Source: Bacteroidales bacterium
GTDB taxonomy: Bacteria > Bacteroidota > Bacteroidia > Bacteroidales > UBA932
DNA length: 44,265 bases
Assembly (NCBI GenBank): GCA_016287075.1
Contig: JAEEVC010000022.1
Coordinates: 1-44,265, forward strand
Direction: 5' to 3'
The notes under the pieces are model-generated. The model saw nothing but the letters and a program-made list of their open reading frames with translations, had not been told where the DNA came from and ran no database searches. Made by a program: the position numbers and the translations under genes. Below are positions 8,661 through 16,606 of the stretch, one piece after another; the stretch's first letter is position 1, and each line of letters opens with the position of its first letter.

Positions 8661-9899
8661 TCAGTTCTGGTAAGGGAGGTCGATGTTGATGTCGGAGACT
8701 TCCACGAAGGCTTCGACCTTCGGATCGAAGATGATGGGATCGAGGGTGAAGACCAGCGTGTAGAAGTACTTGTGGTTGATGAGCCAGTAGTCGACATCGT
8801 AGTCCTCGGTGGCGCCGTTGTACTTCTTGGCCTGTGCGCCGGCGAGGGAGACGGTGCTGCTCAGGTCGCTGTAGGTGTACTCCTCCGTACCGAGGGTGAA
8901 CTTGTAGTTATAGGTGACCTTGACGGAGACCTCGTTGGTGCTGTGGGCAAGGGCCTGCGGCATGGGGAGCATCATCTTGCCGTAGTCGCCGAAGGTCTTG
9001 GCGGCAGCGGCGTCGGCGGTCGTGACTTCGGTTGCACCGGTGAAAACGGTGTAGGTCGTCTCGTCGGCGGCGGGGACCCAATACGGGGAAGCCGTCAGGG
9101 CATTGTCCTTGTTGAAGGTGATGCTGCCGGCGGCGGCGTCTGCATAGTCGTTGGTGGCGTCGCCCTTGCGGTTCTCGTGGAATTCACCTTTGTTGTTGGC
9201 GTTCAGCACTTCGATCTTGGTGACCGTGAACTCGTGTTTGGCGTTCGCGGATGCCGGAGCATAATCCTGGTCGGTAACGACGCGGAACTGCACGGCGCTG
9301 AGCGCATGGCGGAAGATGAGGTTGACACCGTTGTGGGTGAAAGCGGAGTTGTCCTCGTCATCGTAAGGCATGCCGTTGGCCGGCGTATAGGCGCTGCGCT
9401 GCTGATAGAAGTTGTAGTCGCTGTAGAGGACATCGACCTGCTGGTCCATGTTCGTCGAGGCAACGAAGTTGGAGATGGTCAGACCCGTGGTCCAGGCGTT
9501 CGCGACAGTCCCGCTGCAAGGGGTAAGGGCGGAAGGGGAGAACGCGTGGAAGGTCAGATAACCTGCCTTGGGCCAGAGGTAAGACGTCGCAGGAGCCCAG
9601 TAGTCTCCGGTGGCGTTGTAGGAGCATTCTTCACCGGCTGCCGGGAAGAAATCCGTGCTGGGAACCGTCGTGTTGTCGGACGTGAAGGCGGCGTAGGCGG
9701 TGAATTTCTCGTAAGTGGAGCCGTCGCCGGTGTAGGTGGCGTTCTGCTCGCCGTGAAACTCCGCACGGGTCGTGGTGCGCTGTGCGATGGGGGAGAAGCC
9801 GATGGCAACGTCGTCGGCGGGGTCAGCGTGCCGTTCGTTCCGGGTGCAGCCCGCGAGCGCTACGCAGGCGATGGCTGCCATGATCACAACTTTTTTCAT
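8661..9899 (-). CDS. major fimbrillin-type subunit
   Basis: This 412-residue lipoprotein has a signal peptide ending VALAGC near residue 18. The motif RTTTRAEFHGE follows near residue 45, resembling the TR(A) region where fimbrillins are processed before polymerisation. The body is a fimbrillin (Mfa-like) with LIFRHALSAVQFRV in the middle and a C-terminal strand region HKYFYTLVFTLDPIIFDPKVEAFVEV. Its composition (A, T, D, Y rich, low charge) suits an abundant structural subunit. The 43-base gap before its start is strikingly AT-rich, a feature that favours translation start in Bacteroidetes, and a stable hairpin follows the gene. Both suggest this is the most highly expressed gene of the operon. 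Confidence 0.8.
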   Translation of the reverse strand: MKKVVIMAAIACVALAGCTRNERHADPADDVAIGFSPIAQRTTTRAEFHGEQNATYTGDGSTYEKFTAYAAFTSDNTTVPSTDFFPAAGEECSYNATGDYWAPATSYLWPKAGYLTFHAFSPSALTPCSGTVANAWTTGLTISNFVASTNMDQQVDVLYSDYNFYQQRSAYTPANGMPYDDEDNSAFTHNGVNLIFRHALSAVQFRVVTDQDYAPASANAKHEFTVTKIEVLNANNKGEFHENRKGDATNDYADAAAGSITFNKDNALTASPYWVPAADETTYTVFTGATEVTTADAAAAKTFGDYGKMMLPMPQALAHSTNEVSVKVTYNYKFTLGTEEYTYSDLSSTVSLAGAQAKKYNGATEDYDVDYWLINHKYFYTLVFTLDPIIFDPKVEAFVEVSDINIDLPYQN

Positions 9900-9942
9900 G
9901 CTTTGTTAAATTTGTTAAAACGATAGATTATAATGATTTGAA

Positions 9943-10995
9943 TTAAATATTAATGGTACTTCCCACGTCGTTCCAGTCGCCGACGGCGGGGTTGAGGCCC
10001 CCTTCCTTTTCTTCCGGCGGCAGGGGAGGCGGGGGGATTTCGATCACTTCGTCAATGATGAGCCATTGGCGGAGGAGGGCGTCCTCCCGGAGGAAGACTT
10101 CCTTGATGGGGATGGTTTTTTCGAACTGCTTCCCGTACGTGGTGACCAGTTCGAAGGAAACGGTGAGGTCGTTTTCGGCATCGGGCAGGCGGCCGAAGGT
10201 GCCGAAAGTGCCGTAGATGCATTCGAAATCAGCACCTTCCTTGCTGTAGGACCCGTTCAGCATGTCGAAATAGAGCGTTGCTTCCCCGCCATCGGTGAAA
10301 TTGCTGTCCGAAAGACGGACCTCCCTGCCCATGCCGGTCAGCAGCACGGAGGCGGCCGACAGGTATTGGGCACCTGTCACGCCGACCTGCAGATAATAGG
10401 ACTTGACCACGCTCCGAGCCAGGAACCATGGCTCCCCGTTGGTATTGCGCAGGGTGTCGATTCCCTCATGGAAGCCGACAGCAAGTCCTTCCGCCCGGGC
10501 GACGAACAGATGGTCGGCATCGTAACGGATGGATTCCTGACTGGATCCCGGGTCACGGCTCGCCAGCCGGCTCCGGAGCATCGGGGCGATCGTATTGGTA
10601 TAGGCGAGCATCGTATGGAAATCATACTCATTCCCGACCACGGTCGATTCCGTACCGAAATTGTATGCGAGGAGGTCGTACTGGCCGGCCTCGGCGAGGA
10701 TGTATCCATAATAATAATGCCCCCGCTCATCGTCTCCCTGGCCCCGGAGATAGCGCTCGCCCACCATCCGGCCGGTTCCCGGCTCGAACAGGGCGACGCG
10801 CATGATGTCCGGCCTGTGGTAGGCAGGATGGTGGAACTTTTCGTTGTAAAAACCCGTGGTGATGTTGAGCAGGTGCTCGTCGATGTAGATGCGGACATAG
10901 CTCATGTTCCCCGTCTCGGAGAGCGGGCGGAATTCGCAGGATACGGAAAGCATCAGGAGCATTCCGGCCAGGATTCCATCGGCTATGTGTTTCAT
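9943..10995 (-). CDS. DUF5119-type fimbrial lipoprotein
   Basis: The start at 10995 gives a compact lipoprotein signal peptide (MKHIADGILAGMLLMLSVSC). An in-frame ATG at 11007 overlaps the stop of the upstream gene as ATGA and would add four residues. Both starts are plausible. The mature N-terminus SYVRIYIDEHLLNIT and the later PDIMRVALFEPGTGRMV, YGYILAEAGQYDLLAYNFG and TMLAYTN segments match the DUF5119 family, which accompanies fimbrillin genes and resembles the FimB/Mfa2 anchor class. A likely job is to anchor or cap the fibre at the outer membrane. The larger open frame to 11451 is a shadow of the DUF3575 gene. Confidence 0.75.
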   Translation of the reverse strand: MKHIADGILAGMLLMLSVSCEFRPLSETGNMSYVRIYIDEHLLNITTGFYNEKFHHPAYHRPDIMRVALFEPGTGRMVGERYLRGQGDDERGHYYYGYILAEAGQYDLLAYNFGTESTVVGNEYDFHTMLAYTNTIAPMLRSRLASRDPGSSQESIRYDADHLFVARAEGLAVGFHEGIDTLRNTNGEPWFLARSVVKSYYLQVGVTGAQYLSAASVLLTGMGREVRLSDSNFTDGGEATLYFDMLNGSYSKEGADFECIYGTFGTFGRLPDAENDLTVSFELVTTYGKQFEKTIPIKEVFLREDALLRQWLIIDEVIEIPPPPLPPEEKEGGLNPAVGDWNDVGSTINI

Positions 10996-11003
10996 CACCC
11001 GGG

Positions 11004-12476
11004 TCATTTCACGCGATATCTGATCAGGATCGGGCGTACGAGCGACACCTTGACCTGGGTGGGACCGAAATAGTGGAGGATGCCCTGGTTCTCCCGGTCG
11101 CGCCATAGGATCTGCCAGTCCTCCGAAGGGATGTAATGCTGATAAGGGATGCGGGCGTAACCCGCACTGACGGACAGCTCCATGTTCCAGTGACGGGTGA
11201 GGGGAAAGCTGTAGCCATAGGTAAGCCCCGCGCTCAGCACCGGATGGCACTGGTACATGCCGACCTGCCGTTCCCACTGGAGGTCGGTTTTGCCATAGAA
11301 ACCGTAGAGGCCCAGGTAATGCCCGGTGAGGACGTCCCGGAGCACAAAGCGTCCGGATGCCGGCTGCGGACGGGGCGCGAACCACCAGCGGAATTCCCCG
11401 CCGAGCTGGAGATACTGGAGGCAGTACTTGAGCTCTTTCTTTGTCGCCCACCAGGGGAAATAATGCTCGAACTGAACGGAAAAGTGCTCTCCGACAGGAA
11501 CTTCCACGGCATAGTTCAGCGCCGTGACGGCATCATAGAGGGCATTGGTCTTCCATGCGACGACCGTGCGGCACTTCCACAGCGCTTCGTCGGGTAGGAA
11601 GGTCCTTTGCGGGGGAACATGATGCGCCTGGAGAGGGGAGCGGTAAAGGCTCGCAACGACCTCCGGGGTGAACTTGAACGCAACGTCTCTGATGGCCAAT
11701 TGTCTCCAATAGACGACGATGACGGCGCTGCGGAGCGGCTTCATGACCGTCTCCAGCAAGGCTTCGAACGTCCGGCCTTCGTCCAGCTGCCGGAGGGCAA
11801 GTTCCTTTTCCTGATCCGAAAGCTGCCTGTCCCGGAGGATATGGAGGATCTGCTCCTTGTCCCCGCCGGCGTAGAAATCGTTCACGGCCTGGGCCAGACC
11901 GGGCCAGTTCTCTTCCTGGCGCCGGATGAAAACCCGCTCTGGTCCGACTCCGGCCGTGGAGAGCAGATACTGGCGTGCAGCCTTCGTGCGCCGGTCCGAA
12001 AGCCAGACATTGTGGCGGTAGTCGCCTTCCGGGGAGGCCCATGCGAAAATCGCGATGGAATCGATGCCGACATTCCGTTCCAGCAGGCCCTGCAGGTCCT
12101 CTCCCTGCTCCCGGTTCCAGAGGTAATCCAGGTCGATGTCGGTCTTGTTCCGTCGGAAATAGAAGGTGAATTCGGTCTCCACCGTTTCGCCGTAATGCCG
12201 GCCGCGCTGGCGTTCGCCGTTGAGGTTCTGTTCGAGGGAATACCGCTGGAGGGAAGGGTCTCCATCCATGGTCTGTTCCGGGGTGAAACTCCCGTTGTAG
12301 CGCCTGCCGGCGAGGGGATCCGTCGGGAGCCGGAAAGATTGGGTGGAATCCGCGGGGGTACCGCTGAGTCCGGAGGCAAGAGGGGTATGGGAGGGATTTC
12401 CCGTGGAAACCGCCCCCATGGCCGTGAATTGGCATAAAGCCATGAAAACAAATAAGATGCCTCTTAAAATGCCCAT
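11004..12476 (-). CDS. OmpA-like/DUF3575 outer-membrane protein
   Basis: This is the first gene of the fimbrial operon, encoding 490 residues with a signal peptide in the first 22. Residues of about 85-200 form an OmpA-like peptidoglycan-binding region, seen in FYFRRNKTDIDLDYLWN, IDSIAIFAWASPEGDYRHN and LSDRRTKAARQYL. From about 300 to the end is a DUF3575-type beta-barrel region (WKTNALYDAVTALNYAVEVPVGEHFS and WWATKKELKYCLQYLQLGGEFRWW). DUF3575 proteins commonly open Bacteroidales fimbrial operons and resemble factors that stabilise fimbriae at the cell surface. The predicted role is an outer-membrane platform tied to the cell wall. The start ATG lies about 150 bases from the predicted promoter, so the message has a long leader. 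Confidence 0.8.
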   Translation of the reverse strand: MGILRGILFVFMALCQFTAMGAVSTGNPSHTPLASGLSGTPADSTQSFRLPTDPLAGRRYNGSFTPEQTMDGDPSLQRYSLEQNLNGERQRGRHYGETVETEFTFYFRRNKTDIDLDYLWNREQGEDLQGLLERNVGIDSIAIFAWASPEGDYRHNVWLSDRRTKAARQYLLSTAGVGPERVFIRRQEENWPGLAQAVNDFYAGGDKEQILHILRDRQLSDQEKELALRQLDEGRTFEALLETVMKPLRSAVIVVYWRQLAIRDVAFKFTPEVVASLYRSPLQAHHVPPQRTFLPDEALWKCRTVVAWKTNALYDAVTALNYAVEVPVGEHFSVQFEHYFPWWATKKELKYCLQYLQLGGEFRWWFAPRPQPASGRFVLRDVLTGHYLGLYGFYGKTDLQWERQVGMYQCHPVLSAGLTYGYSFPLTRHWNMELSVSAGYARIPYQHYIPSEDWQILWRDRENQGILHYFGPTQVKVSLVRPILIRYRVK

Positions 12477-12529
12477 CTGTTTTCCAGCATATTCCTATTC
12501 CTCTGGCTCTTCGGGTACCAAGGAATTGT

Positions 12530-12612
12530 GAAATAATAACCGGCATCACCAGTGGCATTTACCCGGACAGGGCTGCGAAGCAGCAGACACCGGTGATGCC
12601 GGTTATTATTTC
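12530..12612. repeat. 83-bp hairpin repeat, copy A, in the fimbrial leader
   Basis: Exact 21-bp inverted arms (12530-12550 and 12592-12612) flank a 41-base centre that contains a smaller hairpin (GCTGC, GAA, GCAGC). The same element occurs at 44181-44263. There the arms differ at two positions with matching changes on both sides, and the centre is the reverse complement apart from one base. Copy A lies between the predicted promoter and the first start codon of the fimbrial operon, so it would be transcribed in the leader. Confidence 0.85.
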
Positions 12613-12617
12613 TGTTT

Positions 12618-12629
12618 CTCCAAATGGAG
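12618..12629. promoter_or_regulatory. small palindrome at the predicted fimbrial start site
   Basis: CTCCAAATGGAG is a perfect dyad directly downstream of the predicted -7 element. It would overlap the transcription start and could be a repressor or activator site. No regulator gene adjoins the operon. Confidence 0.35.
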
Positions 12630-12631
12630 TA

Positions 12632-12663
12632 CGAATTTAGTAATAAAATAGGGAATAATGCAA
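12632..12663 (-). promoter_or_regulatory. predicted promoter of the fimbrial operon
   Basis: On the minus strand TTG (complement of 12661-12663) is followed after 21 bp by TAAATTCG (complement of 12632-12639), one base off the Bacteroidetes TAnnTTTG. This puts the start of transcription near 12625, with a leader of about 150 bases before the first ATG at 12476. Confidence 0.5.
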
Positions 12664-12672
12664 GAAAAAAAA

Positions 12673-12699
12673 GGAAAAAAAACCCCGGAAATAGGGGCT
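12673..12699 (-). terminator. terminator after the tyrS-to-lipase gene set
   Basis: On the minus strand a short CCCC...GGGG stem is followed by a run of eight T residues and a second T-rich stretch. It lies about 65 bases after the stop of the lipase-like gene and just before the fimbrial promoter, where a terminator is expected. The stem is short, so the call is moderate. Confidence 0.5.
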
Positions 12700-12762
12700 A
12701 CAATGCCTTGCAAGCAAGATTTTCTGCCGGTAAAAGAGTGTAAGTGGAACTGTTTTAGGCGC

Positions 12763-14166
12763 TTACTCCGAGAAGCCGTCGAGCAGTTGCAGGTACATGC
12801 CGGCTGCGCCGCCGACGTGGGATGGCATGAGGGGCGTGAAATTCGCGATCCAGGAGACCGGCCCGCCGGCGAAGCTCTCCATCGCCTTTTCCGCGTTGGC
12901 ATACGGGACGACCTCGTCTTTCGGGACGTGGCAGAGGTGCACGGGGTGGACCGGCGTCCAGCCGGTGATGAGATTGTTGGCTTTCATGGCCGCCGCCAGC
13001 GCCTTGTATTCCTTCGATGCGGGATCCGCCATCTTGTCGGAAAGCATTCCGGCCATCTGGTGCGTCCCGGAGGCGCCGCGGATGCGGGAGGTGATCTCCG
13101 CGGCCGTATGTTCCTTGTCCCGGGTCCAGTCGAGGACATTGCCTTTGACCACCTTCTCCGTGAAGTAGTCCTCCGGCTCGATGCCGGCCATCAGCTCCGG
13201 GAAGCCTTCTTTCATGCCGATGATGATCAGCGGCAGGGCGCAGGGATAGGCCAGGTCTTCCGTTTCCTGGTAGACCTTCATCGTCAGTTCAAGGTCATAG
13301 GGCCCGCCGCCGCAGTAGCTCGCCTTCAGGGGAAGCAGGGCTTTCTCTTCTTCGGAACAATTGTTTTCCAGGTATTTATGCGCGGCCAGCGCCGAGGCGC
13401 CGCCCTGGGAATAGCCGACATTCATCAGTTCCCGGTCCTCCTGCAGCGCGATTTCGCGGTCCCGGAGGAAGTGCAGGACCGCGAGCAGGCCGTCGACCGA
13501 ATTGCGGGCGGTCTGCTCCGCGCAGAGGTAGGGATGGACCCGGTCCCGGGAGACGCCAAAACCCTGCAGGTCCGGGAACACGGCGACATAGTCCAGCGAG
13601 GCCAGTCCGAAGAGGTAATCCTTCTTCTCGGTGGGGCACTCCGCATTGGCGCAGATGGTCGGATGGTTGACCAGCAGCAGTCCTTTCGCCCGGTGCCCGA
13701 AGTCGGAACCGGCCGGGAAAATGACCCGTTCGGAGAGGAGGACGGTCTCTCCCCTGGCATCCGTGCTCTCATAGTGGAGGATATAATCCCAATACCCCCA
13801 TTCCGGCGAGCCCGCGCCGCTCTCGTCCTTCATCCGGAGGTGCAGTTTCTCGTTGTTGTCCTTGCACTTGGGCTGGAGGAACATGTTGAAGGTCCGCGTC
13901 GTCATGTCGGGATCCTTCAGGTCATAGGCCCATTCGGCGAAGGCCGTGCGTCCGAAATACGTGGAGTCTTTGGCTTCATACGCGACCCGCAGGTCCGCCG
14001 GGACCGGTTTCTCCGGCTCCTCGGGCTCTTCAGGCTCTTCGGGTTCAACGGGATCTTCCGGTTCGACGACCGGGTCCACCGGCTCCGGTCCGGGCAGCGG
14101 GTCCTTCTGGCACCCCGCTGCCGCGACGGCCGCGGCCAATATCATTGTCAGCCAACGCTTTTTCAT
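12763..14166 (-). CDS. lipase-like alpha/beta hydrolase lipoprotein
   Basis: The start at 14166 gives a signal peptide with lipobox AAAGC (cysteine near residue 19). The alternative start nine codons upstream adds only a poor leader. Residues 21-55 are a proline/glutamate linker (PEEPEEPEEPEKP). The hydrolase domain has the nucleophile elbow GYSQGG near residue 252, an acidic residue in KDEVVPYANAE and a C-terminal histidine in PSHVGGAAG. Together these fit a serine hydrolase triad of the secretory-lipase type. The linker and lipid anchor suggest a surface-tethered enzyme. It closes the operon that begins with tyrS. The substrate (lipid, ester or peptide) is unknown. Confidence 0.75.
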   Translation of the reverse strand: MKKRWLTMILAAAVAAAGCQKDPLPGPEPVDPVVEPEDPVEPEEPEEPEEPEKPVPADLRVAYEAKDSTYFGRTAFAEWAYDLKDPDMTTRTFNMFLQPKCKDNNEKLHLRMKDESGAGSPEWGYWDYILHYESTDARGETVLLSERVIFPAGSDFGHRAKGLLLVNHPTICANAECPTEKKDYLFGLASLDYVAVFPDLQGFGVSRDRVHPYLCAEQTARNSVDGLLAVLHFLRDREIALQEDRELMNVGYSQGGASALAAHKYLENNCSEEEKALLPLKASYCGGGPYDLELTMKVYQETEDLAYPCALPLIIIGMKEGFPELMAGIEPEDYFTEKVVKGNVLDWTRDKEHTAAEITSRIRGASGTHQMAGMLSDKMADPASKEYKALAAAMKANNLITGWTPVHPVHLCHVPKDEVVPYANAEKAMESFAGGPVSWIANFTPLMPSHVGGAAGMYLQLLDGFSE

Positions 14167-14185
14167 ACCTGCAAAGATAATGAAT

Positions 14186-15154
14186 TCACGCAAATAACGT
14201 GTTGCCGTCCCCTCCTTTTTGCAGCAGCAGCGGTAGCAGGAGCGGAAGGCCGAGGAGGGCGATGGTGCTGCCGGCGGGTAGGCCGGCGAGCTGGGAGAGG
14301 ATGTCGGCGAGGAGGGCGAGCGAGGCGCCGCTGAGAAGGGCGGCGGGAAGCACGTCGCGGTGGGCTGAAGAACCCATCAGGCGGCGGGCGAGATGCGGAG
14401 CGATGATGCCGACGAAGCCCACGGGACCGCAGAAAGCGGTCACGGCGGCCGTCAGGAGGCAGCAGGCGCCCAGAATGACGCGCCGGAGCCGTTGCACGTC
14501 CGCTCCGGCAAGCGTCGCGTAGGCGTCTCCGAACAGGAGCAGATCCAGCCCCTTCCGTCGCCACGAAAGGAGCACGAAACCGATGATGAGGGCCGCTGCC
14601 ATCAGCGCGACGTCCGCATATCGGTTGCCGGAGAAACTGCCCGCCATCCAGCTGTAGAACAGTTTCAGTCCTTCTTCATGGGCGGTGTACTGCAGGATGG
14701 ATGTCAGGGCGCTCAGCAGGAAGCCGAGCAGGACGCCGAAGATCAGCAGGGACGGCCCGGAGGCGATGCGCCTGGAAACGACGAGGAGCAGCAGGGAGAC
14801 CAGCGTGGCGCCGGCAAAGGCGGCGGCGACCATCGTCACGCCGGTGAAAGCAGGCCACGCCGTGCCGAGCAGGACCACGGCGCAAGCCGCTCCCAGCCCC
14901 GCCCCGCCGCTGACGCCGAGGATGTGCGGGTCCGCCAGCGGATTGCGGAACAGGCTCTGCATGCCGGCTCCGGCGACGGCCAGCGCCCCGCCGCAGACAA
15001 GCGCCGTCAGCACGCGCGGGATCCTGAGTTTCCACAGGACAGCGCCTTCCGCCCAGGAAAACCCGCCCCCGCCGCAGGCCAGGTCGGCTGCGGCGAGGAG
15101 GAGGAATCCGGCGCAAAGCGCGGGGAGATATGGTTTCGGGCGGGTCACATCCAC
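14186..15154 (-). CDS. FecCD/BtuC-type ABC transporter permease
   Basis: This 322-residue polytopic membrane protein has the family signatures RIPRVLTALVCGGALAVAGAGMQSLFRNPLADPHILGVSGGAGLGA near the N-terminus and CGPVGFVGIIAPHLARRLMG towards the end. These are hallmarks of permeases importing iron-siderophore, haem or cobalamin. About nine to ten hydrophobic segments are visible. No ATPase or binding protein is adjacent, so it must use partners encoded elsewhere. The tail after TIALLGLP is leucine-rich and lacks the usual GaPfF motif. It lies 12 bp after the peptidase gene and 19 bp before the lipase-like gene, apparently in one operon. Confidence 0.85.
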   Translation of the reverse strand: MDVTRPKPYLPALCAGFLLLAAADLACGGGGFSWAEGAVLWKLRIPRVLTALVCGGALAVAGAGMQSLFRNPLADPHILGVSGGAGLGAACAVVLLGTAWPAFTGVTMVAAAFAGATLVSLLLLVVSRRIASGPSLLIFGVLLGFLLSALTSILQYTAHEEGLKLFYSWMAGSFSGNRYADVALMAAALIIGFVLLSWRRKGLDLLLFGDAYATLAGADVQRLRRVILGACCLLTAAVTAFCGPVGFVGIIAPHLARRLMGSSAHRDVLPAALLSGASLALLADILSQLAGLPAGSTIALLGLPLLLPLLLQKGGDGNTLFA

Positions 15155-15166
15155 TCCGGGAGGCGC

Positions 15167-16606
15167 TTATTCCTCCGGGAGGAACATCGGGTCCCAGGCG
15201 GGGAGCCGGATGGGCTCCTGGTCCAGCAGGCCGAGGATGTCCGCGGGCACGTACTTCTTCTCGACCACGAGCCGGAACATGTATTCGTCGAACCAGCGGT
15301 CGGTCATGATGAGGTTGCCCTTGTAGCCGTTGTCGGCCCCCCAGCTGTTCTCCACCATCCATTTGACGGGCTTGTCCCCGTCCATATCAACGGCGATGAG
15401 GGTCATCGCGTGGGAGGAGCCGCTGGCGTGGGTCTGCACGCGCTCCTTCTTGTCCATGCCAAAACTGACGCCGAAAAGACTCTCATAGTCAAATCGTTCC
15501 GGGTCGAGCACGCCGGCCGTCCGGTCGAGGAACTTGCCGACGTCGCAGGAGAAGTACATGGCGGTGTCGTCCTTGATGGAGGCGATGGCCATCTCCTTGA
15601 TCCGCTCGATCGGGAGGTTGAGATAGACCCAGTTGTCGCCGTCATAAACATGGCGGTCGTAGTCGATCTCATAGACCTTGTTGTATTCGCGGCAGGGGTC
15701 GTTCATCACCATTACGTAATTGTGCTCCAGGTCCGCGCCGACGAACTCGTCATAGAAGGACCGGGGCGTATAGGTCTTCCGGCTCACGAAACCGCCCTTG
15801 GCGTCGTAGCGGGTCCAGGTGAACTCCTTCGGCGGCACGCCGAGGCAGAGGGCGAGCATGTGGTAGATCTCCTTCAGCTGCTCGACCTTCACCTTTTCAA
15901 GCGCATAGGCGATCTCCGCCTCTGCGGCCTCCCGGTTCCGTCCGATCATCCGCGGCTGGTTGAGGAGCGCCTGCTCCGCGGCGTCGCGGAGCTGCAGCCC
16001 GTCTTCGCGGAGTTTGGTCGCGATCAGGGCGCGCATCTGGGCCGTGTTGTTGGAGCAATGGGTCTCGGGCATGGCCTCGGAGGGCACGAGCCCATACTTG
16101 GTCACGAGGTTCGATATGCCGGTGAACTGGCCGCCGTCCCCGATGGGATGTTCGAAGAGCCAGTCCACTTTCCGGTCCTCGAAGGGCAGGTTCCGCGTAT
16201 CGATGACCCCCTGCAGGAAAAGGTTGGCCTTCTCCAGCTGGTCATAGAAAAAGAGGTAGTTCTGGGAGAAGGTGAAAGCCCCGAGGTCGTGTTTCGCGAT
16301 CATCTTGGCACGCAGGACGTTGAGGCCCGTAAACAGCCAGCAGCGGCCGGAGGACTTCTGGTTCGTGCGGCCCTTGGTCTTTACCTCATACGTAAAATGG
16401 GGATCGACGGGAAGCGCTTCGCCGCTGAGGGCGAGGGTCGCGACGGGCGTGCCGTTCAGCGCGTTGCGGAGGGCTTTTTCGGCGGGCGTGCCGGTGTAGC
16501 CCTTGCTGATCTCGGCCAGGATTTCCGGGCTGAGCCCGCCGTGGGTCTGGGCGGAGAGGGTGAGGGCGCCGGCCAGGCAGGCGGCGGCAAGGAGGATCCG
16601 TTTCAT
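15167..16606 (-). CDS. C1B peptidase, bleomycin hydrolase/aminopeptidase C type
   Basis: This 479-residue protein has a cleavable signal peptide in the first 19-20 residues, unlike cytosolic PepC. The papain-fold catalytic residues are in place: Q83 and C89 in TNQKSSGRCWLF, a histidine near 398 in GSSHAMTLIAVD and an asparagine near 420 in VENSWG. The region MSQNYLFFYDQLEKAN-like (here FSQNYLFFYDQLEKAN) is diagnostic of the bleomycin hydrolase branch. It probably trims peptides in the periplasm as an aminopeptidase. Its start codon overlaps the stop of the downstream-listed permease gene boundary (16603-16606), showing translational coupling to the LolC/E-like gene. Confidence 0.88.
   Translation of the reverse strand: MKRILLAAACLAGALTLSAQTHGGLSPEILAEISKGYTGTPAEKALRNALNGTPVATLALSGEALPVDPHFTYEVKTKGRTNQKSSGRCWLFTGLNVLRAKMIAKHDLGAFTFSQNYLFFYDQLEKANLFLQGVIDTRNLPFEDRKVDWLFEHPIGDGGQFTGISNLVTKYGLVPSEAMPETHCSNNTAQMRALIATKLREDGLQLRDAAEQALLNQPRMIGRNREAAEAEIAYALEKVKVEQLKEIYHMLALCLGVPPKEFTWTRYDAKGGFVSRKTYTPRSFYDEFVGADLEHNYVMVMNDPCREYNKVYEIDYDRHVYDGDNWVYLNLPIERIKEMAIASIKDDTAMYFSCDVGKFLDRTAGVLDPERFDYESLFGVSFGMDKKERVQTHASGSSHAMTLIAVDMDGDKPVKWMVENSWGADNGYKGNLIMTDRWFDEYMFRLVVEKKYVPADILGLLDQEPIRLPAWDPMFLPEE

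Noticed and set aside
8298..9926. 542-codon plus-strand open frame opposite the major fimbrillin
   Set aside because: Glycine/valine-rich shadow frame without recognisable features.
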